This document shows, one piece after another, positions 23,603-35,565 of a stretch of DNA of 64,000 bases. Position 1 is the first letter of the stretch. Each line of letters starts with the position of its first letter. Source of the stretch: Ananas comosus (taxonomy: Eukaryota > Streptophyta > Magnoliopsida > Poales > Bromeliaceae); the NCBI RefSeq assembly GCF_001540865.1, contig NC_033631.1, forward strand, positions 4,319,386-4,383,385, given 5' to 3'. The translations under genes were made by a program, and so were the position numbers. Under the pieces are notes generated by a model. That model saw only the letters and a program-made list of their open reading frames with translations, was not told where the DNA came from and did not search any database.

Positions 23603-23942
23603 GATTAATTTGGTATCAGAGCCTAGGATTAAGTCTTAGTGGACCTAGCAAACCTTAGGCCGGTTGGACTATAGGAAATAGGCTCGTGAGAGACGAGGTC
23701 TATTTGACTTGTGAGCGAAAGTATCATGATTGGGTATCTTGATAACTCTCAAAAGTTGGAGTTGATCAAAGTGTATGGCCTCTAACTTCGCGGAGGGTTA
23801 CGTTGGCGGCCAACAACATAACATCGGGAGTTAGTGGTGAAGAACACTTCCTTACTTTCGCATGATTTGGGTATTGTCTATTTGAGCGGGGATGCGATAG
23901 CGTGAGTTTTACTAACTTGCGCTTTTATGATGTTGTAGTGCG
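23603..23942 (+). other. Family B primer-binding site and leader
   Basis: TGGTATCAGAGC at 23611-23622 is a perfect initiator-Met tRNA primer site, 8 bases after the LTR. An untranslated leader follows to the gag ATG. The leader at 41832-42172 is closely similar, which places both in one lineage. Confidence 0.92.
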
Positions 23943-25317
23943 ATGCCGATTACACGCTCTCAATCTGCCGAAGCGGATAATGCGGCAAACTTGGAGGAGG
24001 TCGAGACCTCCGCTACCTCCGGATCCGGCGAGGTCCGCGAGTTGAGGGGCCAGCTTGCGGCCCTCACTGATATGGTGGCATAGCAGACTGAGGCTGCCCG
24101 CTGACAGGAGGTGCGGATGAAGCATCTGGAGGATCTCCTACTGCAGCAGGCGGAGGCTCGGGAGACTCAGGTCCCTACACCGCCAGCACCAGTCGTGGAC
24201 GTCGCGCCGAGAGCGCCATCCCCCGCGCCCAGTTCTTCGCGAGCAGCGCCCGTGGCTGCGCCTCAGGAGGAGGATTTGGCGGCGCCATCTATTCAAGCAC
24301 CCCCGATTGGAGCTGTTTTCCCCGTAATGGTAGAGGGGGCAGAGCGGGACCGACTGATGGAACGCCTCAACGAGTTCAGGAGGTGCGGTCCCCGGATCTT
24401 TGACGGCGAGAAGGTCGACCACTGGATCGTGGAAAAGTGGTTGATGCATATAGAGAAGCTCTTCCGCGACACCTTCGTAGAGGAGAGGGATCGAGTCTGG
24501 CTTGCCACTCACCACTTAGACGGCGAGGCCTATCGCTGGTGGTTAGATCTTCAGGAGAACCCCAGCACCGACTTGGCAGCTATTACTTGGAAGAGGTTCA
24601 AGGAGCTTCTTTTGGCACATTACTTCCCGACCAACGTCAAGAGGAAGATGGAGCAGGACTTGCGCAACTTGCGCCAGGGAGACAGGACCGTAGCCGAGTA
24701 CGAGCGGGAGTTTTCTCTGCTTCTACACTGCTTGCCTTTCGTCGTGCGGGACGACGAGGACAAGGCCCGCATTTTCGAGCGAGGGTTACGACCGTCGATC
24801 TTCCGGTTTGTGCAATCCTCTAACCTCCAAATCTACTGGGAGGTGGTGGATCGCGCGCTCATCGTGGAGAGCGGCGCGGCAGAGATGCAGAAGCAGCGAG
24901 AGGGCTTAGACAGGGGTAAGGCCAAGAGGCCTGCGGCGGAGGGTGCGAGCCAGACGCACTCTAGGAGGCTGCTGAAAAACCCTAGGAGCCAGCGGCGTGG
25001 GCGCGGCCCAGCAGCATGGGCGCGGCCAGGCAGCGCAGCTTAGAGGTCCTGATCGACGTCGACCTCCCCAATGCGTGATCTGCGGTGGTCCTCACACTCC
25101 ACCGCACTGTCCACAGCAGGGAGGCAAGTGCTACTTGTGTGGCTAGGAGGGCCACTTCCGAACTGAGTGCCCGAGGAGATCGTCACCGGCACTATCGACT
25201 GCATCGGCACCGGCTCTACCAGCCGCCAGCCAGGAGACTCCATCAGCGCAGTACCAGCTTGGGCGGCCACCCGTCCAGCGCCAGAGCGAGGGTTCTCGGC
25301 AGGCCCCGAGTGGGTGT
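23943..25317 (+). pseudogene. gag: Family B gag, broken
   Basis: Starts MPITRSQSAE at ATG 23943, the start used by the related leader at 42173. The first ~50 residues contain a TAG (24081-24083) and a TGA (24102-24104), after which the frame is open to 25043. Capsid motifs include FDGEKVDHWIVEKW, WKRFKELLLAHYFP and LRQGDRTVAEYEREF. Near 25040 the frame shifts, and the two zinc knuckles CVICGGPHTPPHC and CYLCG-stop-EGHFRTEC follow, the second interrupted by a TAG at 25144-25146. Gag forms the particle, and the knuckles bind element RNA. All three stops fit CAG-to-TAG or CGA-to-TGA changes. Confidence 0.9.
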
Positions 25318-28300
25318 ATGTATGCCGCTCAGACCGAGGAGGCAGCAACAACCGAGGATGTGGTCGCAGGTATCATTTTACTTGATGGCATTAGAGTTCG
25401 TACATTATTTGATACTGGTGCATCGTATTCATTCATAGATCGGCTGTTTGCCGAGTTGCATGGCATCTCTATGCTTTCTTTGTTGCATCCGGGACGTGTA
25501 GTTGTCCCCGACCACTCTTTGGATATTAGAGAGTATTTCTCCAGTTGCCCTATTCGGGTAGGAGATTAGATTTTGCCCGTGGACTTGCTAGCCTTGCGCA
25601 AGCTGGGGGAATTTGATGTGGTCTTAGGCATGGATTGGTTAACCAAGTATTATGCCACGATTGATTGCAAGAATCGCACGGTTACTTTTAGAGAACCGGG
25701 ACAAATTGAGGTGATATTTCGAGGATGCCAGAGTTCGCTTTTTGCGATGACTATCAGCTCGTCTCGAGCTAGGCAGCTGATCAGCAAAGGTTGTGTAGCC
25801 TACTTTGCTAGTGTTGTGTTGAGGGGCGAGGGTGACACCCCTAGGATTGAGAATATTCCGGTGGTATGAGAGTTCCAGGACGTGTTTCTAGCTGAGTTAC
25901 CGGGTATGCCACCCGATAGGGAGATCGAGTTTGTAGTAGATCTCGTCCCTAGAACTACCCCAATCTCGAAGGCACCTTATAGGATGGCACCAGCGAAACT
26001 GAAGGAGCTGAGGGCACAGCTACAGGATTTGTTGGACAAAGGCTTCATTCGACCGAGCGTCTCGCCGTGGGGAGCGCCAGTTCTGTTCGTCAAGAAAAAG
26101 GACGGATTACTTCGCCTGTGCGTGGATTATCGTGAACTTAATAAAGTCACGATCAAGAATAAGTATCTGTTGCCGAGGATCGACGACTTGTTTGATCAGC
26201 TCCAAGGATCGTGTGTGTATTCCAAGATAGACTTGCAGTCGGGGTACCGCCAGTTAAAGATCAAACCCGAGGATGTTTCGAAGACGGCTTTTAGAACACG
26301 GTATGGACACTATGAGTTCACTGTTTTGCCGTTTGGGCTTACTAATGCCCCGGCAGCTTTTATGGATCTAATGAACCGTGTTTTTAAGCCATATCAAGAC
26401 AGGTTCGTCGTGGTGTTCATCGACGACATTTTGGTTTATTCCCGAAGTGATGCAGAGTATGAGGAGCATTTGAGGCTTGTACTTCAAGTACTTCGGGAAA
26501 AGGAGCTCTATGCCAAGCTGAAAAAGTATGAAGTTTAGCTTCGAGAGGTAGCCTTCCTTGGACATTTGATATCGGGATCAGGCATTGCGGTGGATCCCAA
26601 GAAGATTGAGGCTATCAGGGATTGGCCAAGACCGACGAGCGTCACGGAGATTCAGAGTTTCCTTGGATTGGCCGGGTACTACCGGAGATTTGTTGAGGGG
26701 TTCGCCAACTGTCTACTCCCCTTACGAGACTCACGCATAAAGGAGTCAAGTTCATTTGGAATGATGCATGCGAGAGAAGCATCTAAGAGTTGAAGCAAAA
26801 ATTGACGACCGCCCTGATTCTAACCCTACCGATGGCTGGAGCAGGGCATGTGGTTTATAGTGATTCTCGCTTAATGGATTGGGATGTGTGTTGATGCAGG
26901 ATGGCAAAGTGATCGCATATGCTTCGCGCCAATTAAAGGAATATGAAAATAACTACCCGACGCATGATTTAGACCTGGCGGCCGTAGTCTTCGCATTGAA
27001 GTTATGGCGCCACTATCTTTATGGTGAGCGATGTGAAGTATACACGGATCACAAGAGCTTAAAGTACCTGTTTACTCAGAAGGAGTTGAACTTGAGACAC
27101 CGCAGATGGTTGGAGCTGCTCAAGAACTACGACCCGACGATTCTATACCACCCGGGCAAGGCTAACGTGGTGGCGGATGCGCTAAGTAGGAAATCGATAG
27201 AAAACTTAGCGATACTTGTTGTTACTCAACCGCCGTTGATCGAGCAGATGAAGCGGTTGGAGTTGGAGGTAGTGACTCCGGATACACCTTTGAGGTTGAT
27301 GACCTTGGTTGTGCAACCTACACTGTTGGATCGAATTAAAAAAAGGCAAACTTCCGATGTGTAATTGCAAAAGATTAAAGGTAAAATGATTGATGGTTGC
27401 ACCGGCGATTTCCTTGTGGATGACCAAGAAGTGATGCGTTTCCGTGGACGAATTTGTGTACCGGCGGATTCGGGAATTAAAGAAGATATTCTTGAAGAAG
27501 CGCACCGAGCGCCCTATGCTATACATCTGGGAGGCACCAAGATGTATAAGGATTTAAAGTTGCTTTATTGGTGGCTCGGGATGAAAAAGGATGTTGGCGA
27601 GTTTGTAGCTCGTTATCTAACTTGCCAACAAGTAAAAGCCGAGCATCGAGTTCCCGTGGGAAAACTTCAGAGTTTGCCTATTCCCGTGTGGAAGTAGGAG
27701 AAGATCACCATGAATTTTGTGATTGGATTGCCCCGCTTTCAGGCCGGGCATGATGCTATTTGGGTAATCGTGGATAGGTTGACGAAGTCGACGCACTTCA
27801 TACCTATTCATACTACTTGGACTGGGGAGAAGCTCGCACAAGTGTACCTTGATGAGATTGTGTGACTTCACGGAGTGCCCACGTCGATTGTATCAGATCA
27901 GGACACCCGATTTGTGTCTCACTTTTGGAGGAGTCTACAGGACGCCCTAGGCACTCGACTGGATTTTAGTACTGCTTTCCACCCTCAGAGTGATGGGCAG
28001 TCGGAGCGCACCATTCAGACCTTAGAGGATATGCTCCGAGCATGTGTGATAGACTTCCAGGGAGGATGGTCGCAGCATCTACCTATGGCGGAGTTTGCTT
28101 ATAACAATAGTTATCAGGCAAACATCAAAATGGCACCGTTCGAAGCACTTTATGGGCGGAAGTGTAGATCGCCACTTTACTGAAGTGAAGTTGGCGAGAG
28201 ATTGGCTTTGGGGCCAGATGTGCTCCAGGAAGCTGAGGATAAAGTTCGAATTGCTCGGGAGCGACTTTTGACGGCGCAGAATAGACAGAGGAGCTATGCT

Positions 28301-28759
28301 GATCGGCGACGGCGAGACTTGGAGTTCCAAGTTGGAGACCATGTTTTCTTGAAGGTCTCGCCGACCAGAGGAATCAAGAGATTCGGGATTCGGGGAAAGT
28401 TGAGCCCCCATTTCATTGAACCGTATGAGGTTTTGGAGCGTGTAGGCCCGGTAGCGTATAGGCTTGCTCTACCGCCGAATCTATCGGACGTGCACAATGT
28501 CTTTCGTGTATCGGTCCTACGGAAGTACATACATGACCCAGCTCACGTTTTGGAGGCTATACCAGTGGAGCTGCATGAGGATTTGAGCTTTGAGGAACAA
28601 CCCTTGAGGATTTTGGCCCGCGAGGTGAAGAGATTGCGGAACCGCGAGATTCCCTACGTGAAGGTGCTTTGGAGCAACCACGACGAGCGCGAGGCCACTT
28701 GGGAATTGGAGAGCGCACTCCGGGAGCGCTATCCCCACCTTTTTCAGATGGAGGCTTGA
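25318..28759 (+). pseudogene. pol: Family B pol: protease, RT, RNase H, integrase, chromodomain; inactivated
   Basis: Order of domains: protease with DTGAS at 25411; reverse transcriptase with the [15 protein letters not shown] and FIDDIL (26416-26433) motifs; RNase H with the YSD block near 26856 and [16 protein letters not shown]; integrase with an HHCC finger and DDE core; and a C-terminal chromodomain near 28600-28757 that would direct insertion to particular chromatin. The order PR-RT-RH-INT-chromodomain defines a chromovirus, here Tekay/Del-like. In-frame stops are at 25567, 25867, 26536, 27362, 27695, 27863 and 28181. Frameshifts lie near 26715 and 26870. In integrase the first catalytic Asp (MDFV) reads MNFV (27713-27715) and a zinc-finger Cys is Tyr (27614-27616). 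The ORF ends at TGA 28759. Confidence 0.93.
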
Positions 28760-28789
28760 GGTACGTTACTTTCGAGTTTCGTGGACGAA

Positions 28790-28811
28790 ACTCCTTTTTA
28801 GGAGGGGTAAA
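28790..28811 (+). other. Family B polypurine tract
   Basis: After the usual cgtggacgaaact word, the purine-rich ggaggggtaaa lies directly before the LTR TG at 28812. It is the expected plus-strand primer. Confidence 0.8.
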
Positions 28812-29010
28812 TGTGACGCACTGGACCTTTGCAAATTACAAGGTTCGAGTGTTTTGTTTGTGTTCCGAACTTTTCCACACTTCGTGTAGGGTTGTGGATA
28901 GTGTTCCAACCCGTGGTTCGAACCCCGAGATTGGAGGTTTAAAACCTAGCGCCAAAATCCGAAAAGTCGGAATTTTGGTCAGCTCTCGGGTAGCCTCAGC
29001 AGGGCTGTGT

Positions 29011-29080
29011 ACCGGTACGGGGTTGATGGCTGTACCGGTACGCGCTGATGGCTATACCGGTACGGGGCTGGTGTACCGGT
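29011..29080. promoter_or_regulatory. ACCGGT palindrome cluster in family B U3
   Basis: Perfect ACCGGT starts at 29011, 29034, 29056 and 29075, each within a longer gtaccggtac-type palindrome. Spacings are 23, 22 and 19 bp. Degenerate copies follow near 29140 and 29160. The TATA box is about 145 bp downstream. Confidence 0.65.
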
Positions 29081-29222
29081 ACACAGACGGATTTCGTGCA
29101 AACCCGAGGCTCAGGTTTGGCTGTTTCACAGGTGTTGTTCCGGTACGCGATCCCATGTACTGGTACACAGTGCAGCGCGAGCAGTTTTCGGGGATGGGTG
29201 TTTTTGCAATTGTTGTAACCTC

Positions 29223-29230
29223 TATAAAAG
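29223..29230 (+). promoter_or_regulatory. TATA box of family B LTR
   Basis: The sequence tataaaag lies 411 bases into the LTR, directly downstream of the palindrome cluster. Transcription would start roughly 30 bases later. Confidence 0.65.
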
Positions 29231-31443
29231 TCACCCCAGCCCCCATGGCTGCTCTTTTGAGCCCTAACCAGTGAAGAATAAGGTGAGACTCTTCCCCTTT
29301 GATTTCTTCTCCATTTTTAGTGGATTTTGGTTGGTTTTGATCTCTCCTCTCTTCTCCACCTTACTTTTTGTTCGGTATCCTCCATTGTTGAAGGCTTGGA
29401 GCTTGGAGAGGAGGTTGTTTGAGAGGAGATCTTCAACTCCACTTGACTTGGAGCTTGGTTTTAAGCATCTTGTGAAGTTAGTATACTTAATCTCCCTTTT
29501 GGATCAAGTTTTGTAGTTTTTACTTGTTAGAAACCCTAGATTTTGGATTTTAGGGTTAGAAATGAAAATTTTGGATTTGTAGCTTCTAGAACCAAATTGA
29601 TTGGTTTAGAACTTTGGTTTAGGTAGGATTTGAATGCCTCTATCTCCCTTTTTGGCATTCGTGGGAGATTTCTTAGCATTCGGTGAGGTTTCCCCACCTT
29701 AGCTTTAAAAGCTTAATGTTTGAGCTAAGTGTTGTTCGTAAGGTTCTTGTCACACTTGTTTCCATACCTTTAGGGTACTAGGAAAGTGGTGGACACCCTC
29801 GTCGGAGCAAATGAAGGGTTTCGTTGTCGTTGGTGGGTTTGGCTTCATTGATATAGGAGGAAAATGCCTCCTACATGGTTTTTTGTTTTCGTATACTATA
29901 AACGCATACATATTCATGATAAGTAGAATTTATATGAATTTTGGAGTGCCTAAAACACATGCATTATGTATCATGATAATTTCACTCTATGTAGTAGAGC
30001 CATATGAGTAGTATGCATGTATGTGCTGTGTAGCCTTTATTTGCAATTTAAAAATATGTCTCTTATGTGGGAAGTGACTAGAATTATGTATTCTTAAGCA
30101 TAAATGCCATGTTATGACTTAGTAAACAAAAGTGTCATAAAGGGGCACTTGAACTAGAAAACTGTTGAACTGTAATTTGGAGACATAGTGATAGGCCACC
30201 TAGACATCTGCTATATTCCATGTTTTAGACATGATGACATAGAGATAGGCCATTGAGACAGTTACTATATTCCGTGTTTTAGACACGATGACATAGAGGC
30301 AGGCCTTTGGGACATGTGTTGTATTTCGGGTTTTAGATCCGATGAAACAGTGATGAACCACTAGGACCTGAGACGGACTTTTTCGCTTGCATGCCATTGT
30401 GCTCATTCGCACATACTTGTGAGGGTCGCTCCCTACAAGTCGGCACTTCAGAGATAGTCATCGCGACATATGCTCGCCCGTGCGGGATTGGGCGCCAAAA
30501 TGGGATGCCGTGAGGGAGGCTCATTCCTAGAGTGGGGATGTTGACTACCACGGGGCCATTGTTGGCACGGCGCAGGCCGGACTACCTATGGATAGCTTCC
30601 ACAGGATTGGGTTATTGGTGACATATTATACCTTTTAGATATTGACTAGAATAGTAAACAATGACATCTTTACTATTTACATTGTGGACATTGGGTTAGT
30701 TGCATACTTATGCATTTACATGTTGGATACTCTTGTGCTCATACTTGTAGTAGTTGCTTTCTTACTTATGCAAATTCATGCTAAGTAGAGATCATGTGAT
30801 AGTTTATTACTTATGCAAATCCATGCTAAGTAGAGATCATGTGGTAGATTATCGTTGATGAAAGTAGTGACTTCATGCTATATTGAGCTTCCATTTCAGC
30901 AATTTATTTGTTCATATTATTCTCACTTGCCTTACTTACCCTACTTGCTTAGTTTTGGGCCTAGTGGTGCACTTCACTGAAGTCAGTAATTGCCCACTGG
31001 GAACTATTATTTAATAGTTCTCACGCCCTCTGTTTTATATTTTTCTTTCAAAGCCCTCTGCGCCGGCGGAGGCACGGGACCGCGGCAAGGGGATCGCTAG
31101 CTAGATAGCGAGGATTTACTTTCTGCTCTTAGGTGGTTCCCTCTCTTTGTATTTTGGGAGAGCGAGAGTTTTTGTGTTACCATGTATAGAGACCACCTAT
31201 GTACTCTTTTAGCACTTGTATTTGAACCTTTGGTTGTACTACCCTATGGTTTATTTAGTGGTTTTAGCTCTTTACTCTTCGCATTGCTTCAGTTTCTAGA
31301 TGTTATATATTGCTCTGATACTTCTAGTTGTTTTCTTTTATTGTCTCATTTATTGTTTTGTTTTAGACGCTTTATATGTTTTAGACGTATGGCGGGTCTG
31401 TGCACGTGCCGAGCGGGCTTCCGCTGGGCCCCGGGGCGTGACA

Positions 31444-33091
31444 CTCAACCACCCGAGGGATCTTCACCGGGGTACTCTCCCCGTGGTGTCTACACTCCGG
31501 AGTACACCGCTTGAGGAGGAGCTACCACCCTCAAGCCGGAACTAATGTGTGAGTACGATCCATCCCTCAATTTGAGGAAGTATAACCAAGCCTGTCCCAT
31601 TCACAATATCTCAATGCCAATGATAGGTTACTACCATATCATGTATACCACTATATCTGAATCACAATGGTCCTGATGCCACAATGGTTAAACCTTGTTT
31701 AGCCGTTCTCATTTTCGGTGCCAACCTGGTCACTAATGTCAATGTCACCCTTGTTTACTATTGTCATAGTCTGTTCTCGCATTCACATACACATAGGGTT
31801 CTTTCATACATGGTTCACATGGTTCTTTATCATTTCCCATATTCTTTGGGCATCTAAATGCAATTCAACCAAGAACACATATCACACTACCCTATATGCA
31901 TGAATGCTAACGCCAATATGCTCAAAGAAGGTAACATAGACATAGAGAGAAATTCGGTGTTTCCGGATAGCACCCCCCACCTGTGGGTATGCTAGGATGC
32001 CGTGGTCCTGTTTCCGTGATTTTTAGACCTCTACGCCGCAAACTGCAACAATCTGTACCAACTTAGCCCGTTTTTTCAATTTCTCTGTGCACGCTCGTCG
32101 TATCACCGAACCGAGTGCACCAATGCGTTCGTTGACCTACCAATTAGGTTGGATAGAAATCAATCCCAAGATTGAACCTCAAAATCTCAAATCCCTAACT
32201 TTAGGTCCTTGTACATTATCATCTTCCCCAAACAAGCCCCTATCTTGCATAATCATAGAGGTATCCACCATAGAAGCTCCTAGATGCTTCAACTAGAAGT
32301 TACAACCCAAAGCCCTAACTCAAATCATGGAAACTCACCTTGGAGTCCTAGCTTTCCTTGTACACTTGCACTCTTGCAAGCAACTCCCTCTTCTCGTTCT
32401 TCTTCTCCACTTACCCTCCAAAAGCTCTCTTGCTCCAAGCCCTAGAGAGAGAGGAAGAGAGAAGAGAAGGTTTTAGAGAGAGAGAGGGAGATATTTTGTG
32501 TTGTAGGGTGTGAGGGAAATGAGCCCTAACCTAATCTTCACACACATATAACCCATCTCATGCCACAATAGCATTTAAGCCCCTCAACTCTCACATTTCA
32601 CAACAGCCCATCCTGGGCATTTTTCGCATACGGGGATCGATCTCTCCCCGCAAGGACCGGTCCCCGAGAGTGGGTTTTCTAGGACTTAGCTGCTGGAGGC
32701 CATTTTCGCTTACGGGGACCGGTCTCTCCCCGTAGGTACTGGTCCCCGAGAGCAAAACTCTCAGGACTTAGCCGATTTTTCCATCTGTTTGGCTGGCTAC
32801 GCGTACGGGGACCAATCTCTCCTCCAGGGATCGGTTTCCGAGAGCACGATTTTTAGAACTTAGCCGTTGGGCAATTTTCCAACCTACGAGGACCGGTCTC
32901 TCCTTCAGGGACCGGACCCCGAGAGCTCAAAATCTGGGACTTAGCCAGATTTTTCAGATTTTGCTCTCTCGGGTCCCTTTTCCCTATACCAAGGTTCCAA
33001 TGCGCTTAGAACCCATTCCAACTCGTTCCACTCCGCGTTCCGCTCATTTCGACGGAACTCGGCACATTCTACGGGGATGCGATATGTGACA
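31444..33091 (-). mobile_element. Family A-type LTR fragment, minus strand
   Basis: It resembles family A LTRs read backwards: the caattaggttgg block near 32140, a purine-rich leader near 32450, a TATA-like atataaccc near 32546, and ACCGGT boxes at 32656, 32718 and 32892. A TG/CA edge at 33091 (atatgtgaca) fits the LTR start on the minus strand. The PBS side is missing where the family B 3' LTR begins, consistent with element B having inserted here. Confidence 0.65.
32656..32897. promoter_or_regulatory. ACCGGT boxes in a family A-type LTR
   Basis: Three perfect hexamers start at 32656, 32718 and 32892, with degenerate actggt (32738) and accgga forms between and after them. They hold the same place relative to the TATA-like motif as in the other family A LTRs. 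Confidence 0.5.
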
Positions 33092-34942
33092 GGCTCGCCC
33101 ACCGTCGAGCCGTGCCATGGCCCTCTTGCCCGGTGAGTCTATTTTTAATGTTATCTGTGCACTACTTACAGTTCAGATCGCAATTTCGACAACCCGAGGC
33201 TGTTCCGATGCCTCCGGAGGTAAGCACAGTGATCATCGGTCAGTGCTGATCACAGTGCTTACCTCATTTGGGGTCAACGAGCACCGAATTGGGGAATTAG
33301 ATGCGTTTTAGTTTCAGCGCGCAGTGATCGTTGAACTTCAAGTCGCTCCCGCACTCTCCACAGTGGACGGCCATGGTCCAAAGTATAAGCACGGCCTCTA
33401 GCACGTCAAGACCACTCAGTAGGTGTCTCGGCCAGGCTCGAAAGTCCTCGGTTCGCGTTGTCGGGCAGTAAAACCCCGAAAATCAGATAAAATAATGTGA
33501 TTATATGTAGTCGCAGGGGCTTATATACAAATTTACACTTCGTGGCTGCTGTGGGCAGTGTGTGCGGGCAGCGGGTGACCTCTAGACTGGTTGTCCAAGG
33601 CCCCAAGCCTTTTCGAAAATCGGATGTTGATTTTTGATACATTTTTCGACGAAATCCACCGACGGAATGCGATTTCGGTTCAGAATTCTTCCGACGGTGC
33701 CTCACGATAAATTATGTTGTCGCTGAGCCTTGTTGGCTGATCACCCACGTCGTTTCGATGGTTCGGAAACGACGGGTGAGCGGCAGTGGGTTCCAGTGTC
33801 GAAATTGACACTTTCGGGAACCCAAATCAAAACGATTATCCGACGATAATTGTTTCGACACGAGGAGTTGTGTTCGCTGCCATGATGCATGATTATTTAT
33901 GTTTAGAGGCAGCAGGTGACTTGTGGCACGAGTCGGTGAGTTTCGGGACAGTTTGTGGGTCCCGGCGGAGTCCCAGTGCGATTTTCGGGACTTCCGACGA
34001 GTTACGATAATCGGTGTTGGGAAACCGACTTCCGTGGGTTTACAGGTGGGATTGTGAGTTAGTGGCTCTTATTCATGGGTTGGATTCTAATCCAATGGAC
34101 CCTTTGTAGGTCCGGTTGGAATTCTTCCATAGTCGGGAGACGAGTGCTACGTACGTACAGGTGGGTATTTCGACCCGAAGTCGGTATAGTGGTGTACACT
34201 CGGTGACATCTTCTTCGCCTTTTTTCTGTTATTACCCTGCATATGTATTATGTTGAGCCTAGCACCTTCTTTATCCCTCTTATGCTCTACTTGGTTGTTT
34301 ACATGTCTAGCATCATGAGTAGGAGTAGAGCATGTTGATGATTCCATGTGAGATTGACGACCTAGACGGTCGATTCTTGTATCTCGTAGTCTGACATATT
34401 CGGTTAGTTCATTGCATCTGGATTTATGACCTACTTGGTCGGTTGGACTACCTAATGATCTATACGGTCGGTATACCCTAAAGGGTAGGATTATCGGCTA
34501 GTTGCCGACGGTTGGCTATTGAGAATATCAGCATCGATCGCCACTGCTCGTACACATTTCACGAACGCCAGCGATCTGATCCACTGCAAGAGAGTGTTTT
34601 TTTCCGAAAAAGTAGTTAGGAATGCCAGCCTGTGAGCCCGGGAGCTTTATGCGAGGGTTATATGCTTTCAGACACGGGTGCTTATGCGAGCGTCATATAC
34701 CGTTCAGACCCGGGTGCTTATGCGAGGGTCATATACTGTTTAGACCCGGGTGCTTATGCAAGGGTCATATGCCTTTTCGACCCAAAAGTTTATGCTGGGG
34801 TCATATACAGGTTAGAGCAATTGTGGCACAGGCCTGAGGTGTGCGAACCAATATGCAGGTTTCTGATTGGATTATTATTGGACTTGTCGTCCGGTTGATG
34901 CATACATACAGTAGCGATAGTGATATATATATATATATATAG
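33092..34942 (+). mobile_element. R1 LTR-like repeat, middle part
   Basis: From about 33170 this is clearly similar to 48880-49753: the same cactctccacagtgga, aaaatcagataaaataatgt and ggcagcgggtgacct blocks in the same order. It continues beyond the point where the other copy is interrupted. No coding frame is credible. It is probably part of a very long LTR that ends at 35947. The left edge is cut by the family A-type LTR. Confidence 0.65.
34646..34805. repeat. 36-bp tandem repeat in R1
   Basis: Four to five units contain cgggtgcttatgcgagggtc. The word cttatgcgag recurs at 34681 and 34717, with a variant at 34753, a constant 36-bp step. The period is a multiple of three, so a frame stays open, but no known protein is suggested. 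Confidence 0.8.
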
Positions 34943-35493
34943 AGAGAGCAGGGCTGCTGTGCTCTCAGGAGCACGGAGCCCTCCGTGCTCCTGAGCCGTT
35001 TTCGATGATGGGACATCCAAATCGACGATCGGCTCCTTTAGACTTGATCTAGGGTATTTGAAGTCTCTAGAAAATAATTTTTGCGATTTTTCGATATCAT
35101 TTACCTAGTGATCGAAAGGATTCAAAATTAATAATTTTTAATGGTTGATATCTGCCGTTTTCAAGTTTAACGGTGTAGAAGTATTCAAATCAGATAAAAT
35201 TTTGATACAAAATTCTTTATACTGTCTACAACAAGATCAATATTTATGATCGAAAATTTTAGTACTATATCACCACTTTTTATAGGATTTTTATTTTCAG
35301 CCGTTAAAAATTATTGATTTTGAATCCTTTCGATTGCGTAAAGGATACGAAAAATTGGTAAAAATTATTTTCTAGAAACTTCAAATACGCTAGATCAAGT
35401 CTAAGGAGCCGATCGTCGATTTGGTAGTCATCATCGAAAACGGCTCTAGGAGCACGGAGGGCTCCGTGCCTCCTAATGAGGCACAGCAGCCTG

Positions 35494-35498
<5 letters not shown>
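34943..35498. mobile_element. Foldback element with long terminal inverted repeats
   Basis: The left end agagcagggctgctgtgc pairs with the right end gcacagcagcctgctct. The complementarity continues inward for about 200 bases on each side, through the ccaaatcgacgatcggc block and the gattcaaaattaat block. A (TA)n tract flanks each end. The inner part resembles the elements at 55107 and 55996, but the outermost bases do not. It has no coding capacity. Confidence 0.85.

Positions 35499-35563
<65 letters not shown>
35497..35563. repeat. (TA)n microsatellite
   Basis: About 33 uninterrupted TA units follow the right end of the foldback element. This is the longest TA tract in the window. Confidence 0.95.

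Positions 35564-35565
<2 letters not shown>

Larger units (their letters stand above)
28812..31443 (+). mobile_element. Family B 3' LTR, complete
   Basis: TG at 28812 (tgtgacgcactgg) to CA at 31443 (ggggcgtgaca), 2632 bp. In order it carries the ACCGGT cluster, a TATA box, three ~62-bp repeats of gttttagacacgatgacata (30180-30330), the cattcgcacatacttgtgag block near 30410, the conserved hairpin (31001-31020), and the tail. The next bases, ctcaa, would be the target duplicate, but the other side is lost with the 5' LTR. Confidence 0.93.

Noticed and set aside
24138..24515. Minus-strand ORFs opposite gag and pol
   Set aside because: Shadows of the plus-strand codon pattern, with no recognisable domains.
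34646..34805. 36-bp repeat as a coding minisatellite
   Set aside because: The frame is open only because the unit length is a multiple of three; no start context, no domain, and it lies in an LTR-like repeat.
34943..35498. MicroRNA precursor
   Set aside because: The stem is about 200 bp and nearly perfect with repeat relatives in the window, which fits a foldback transposon producing siRNAs rather than a miRNA gene.
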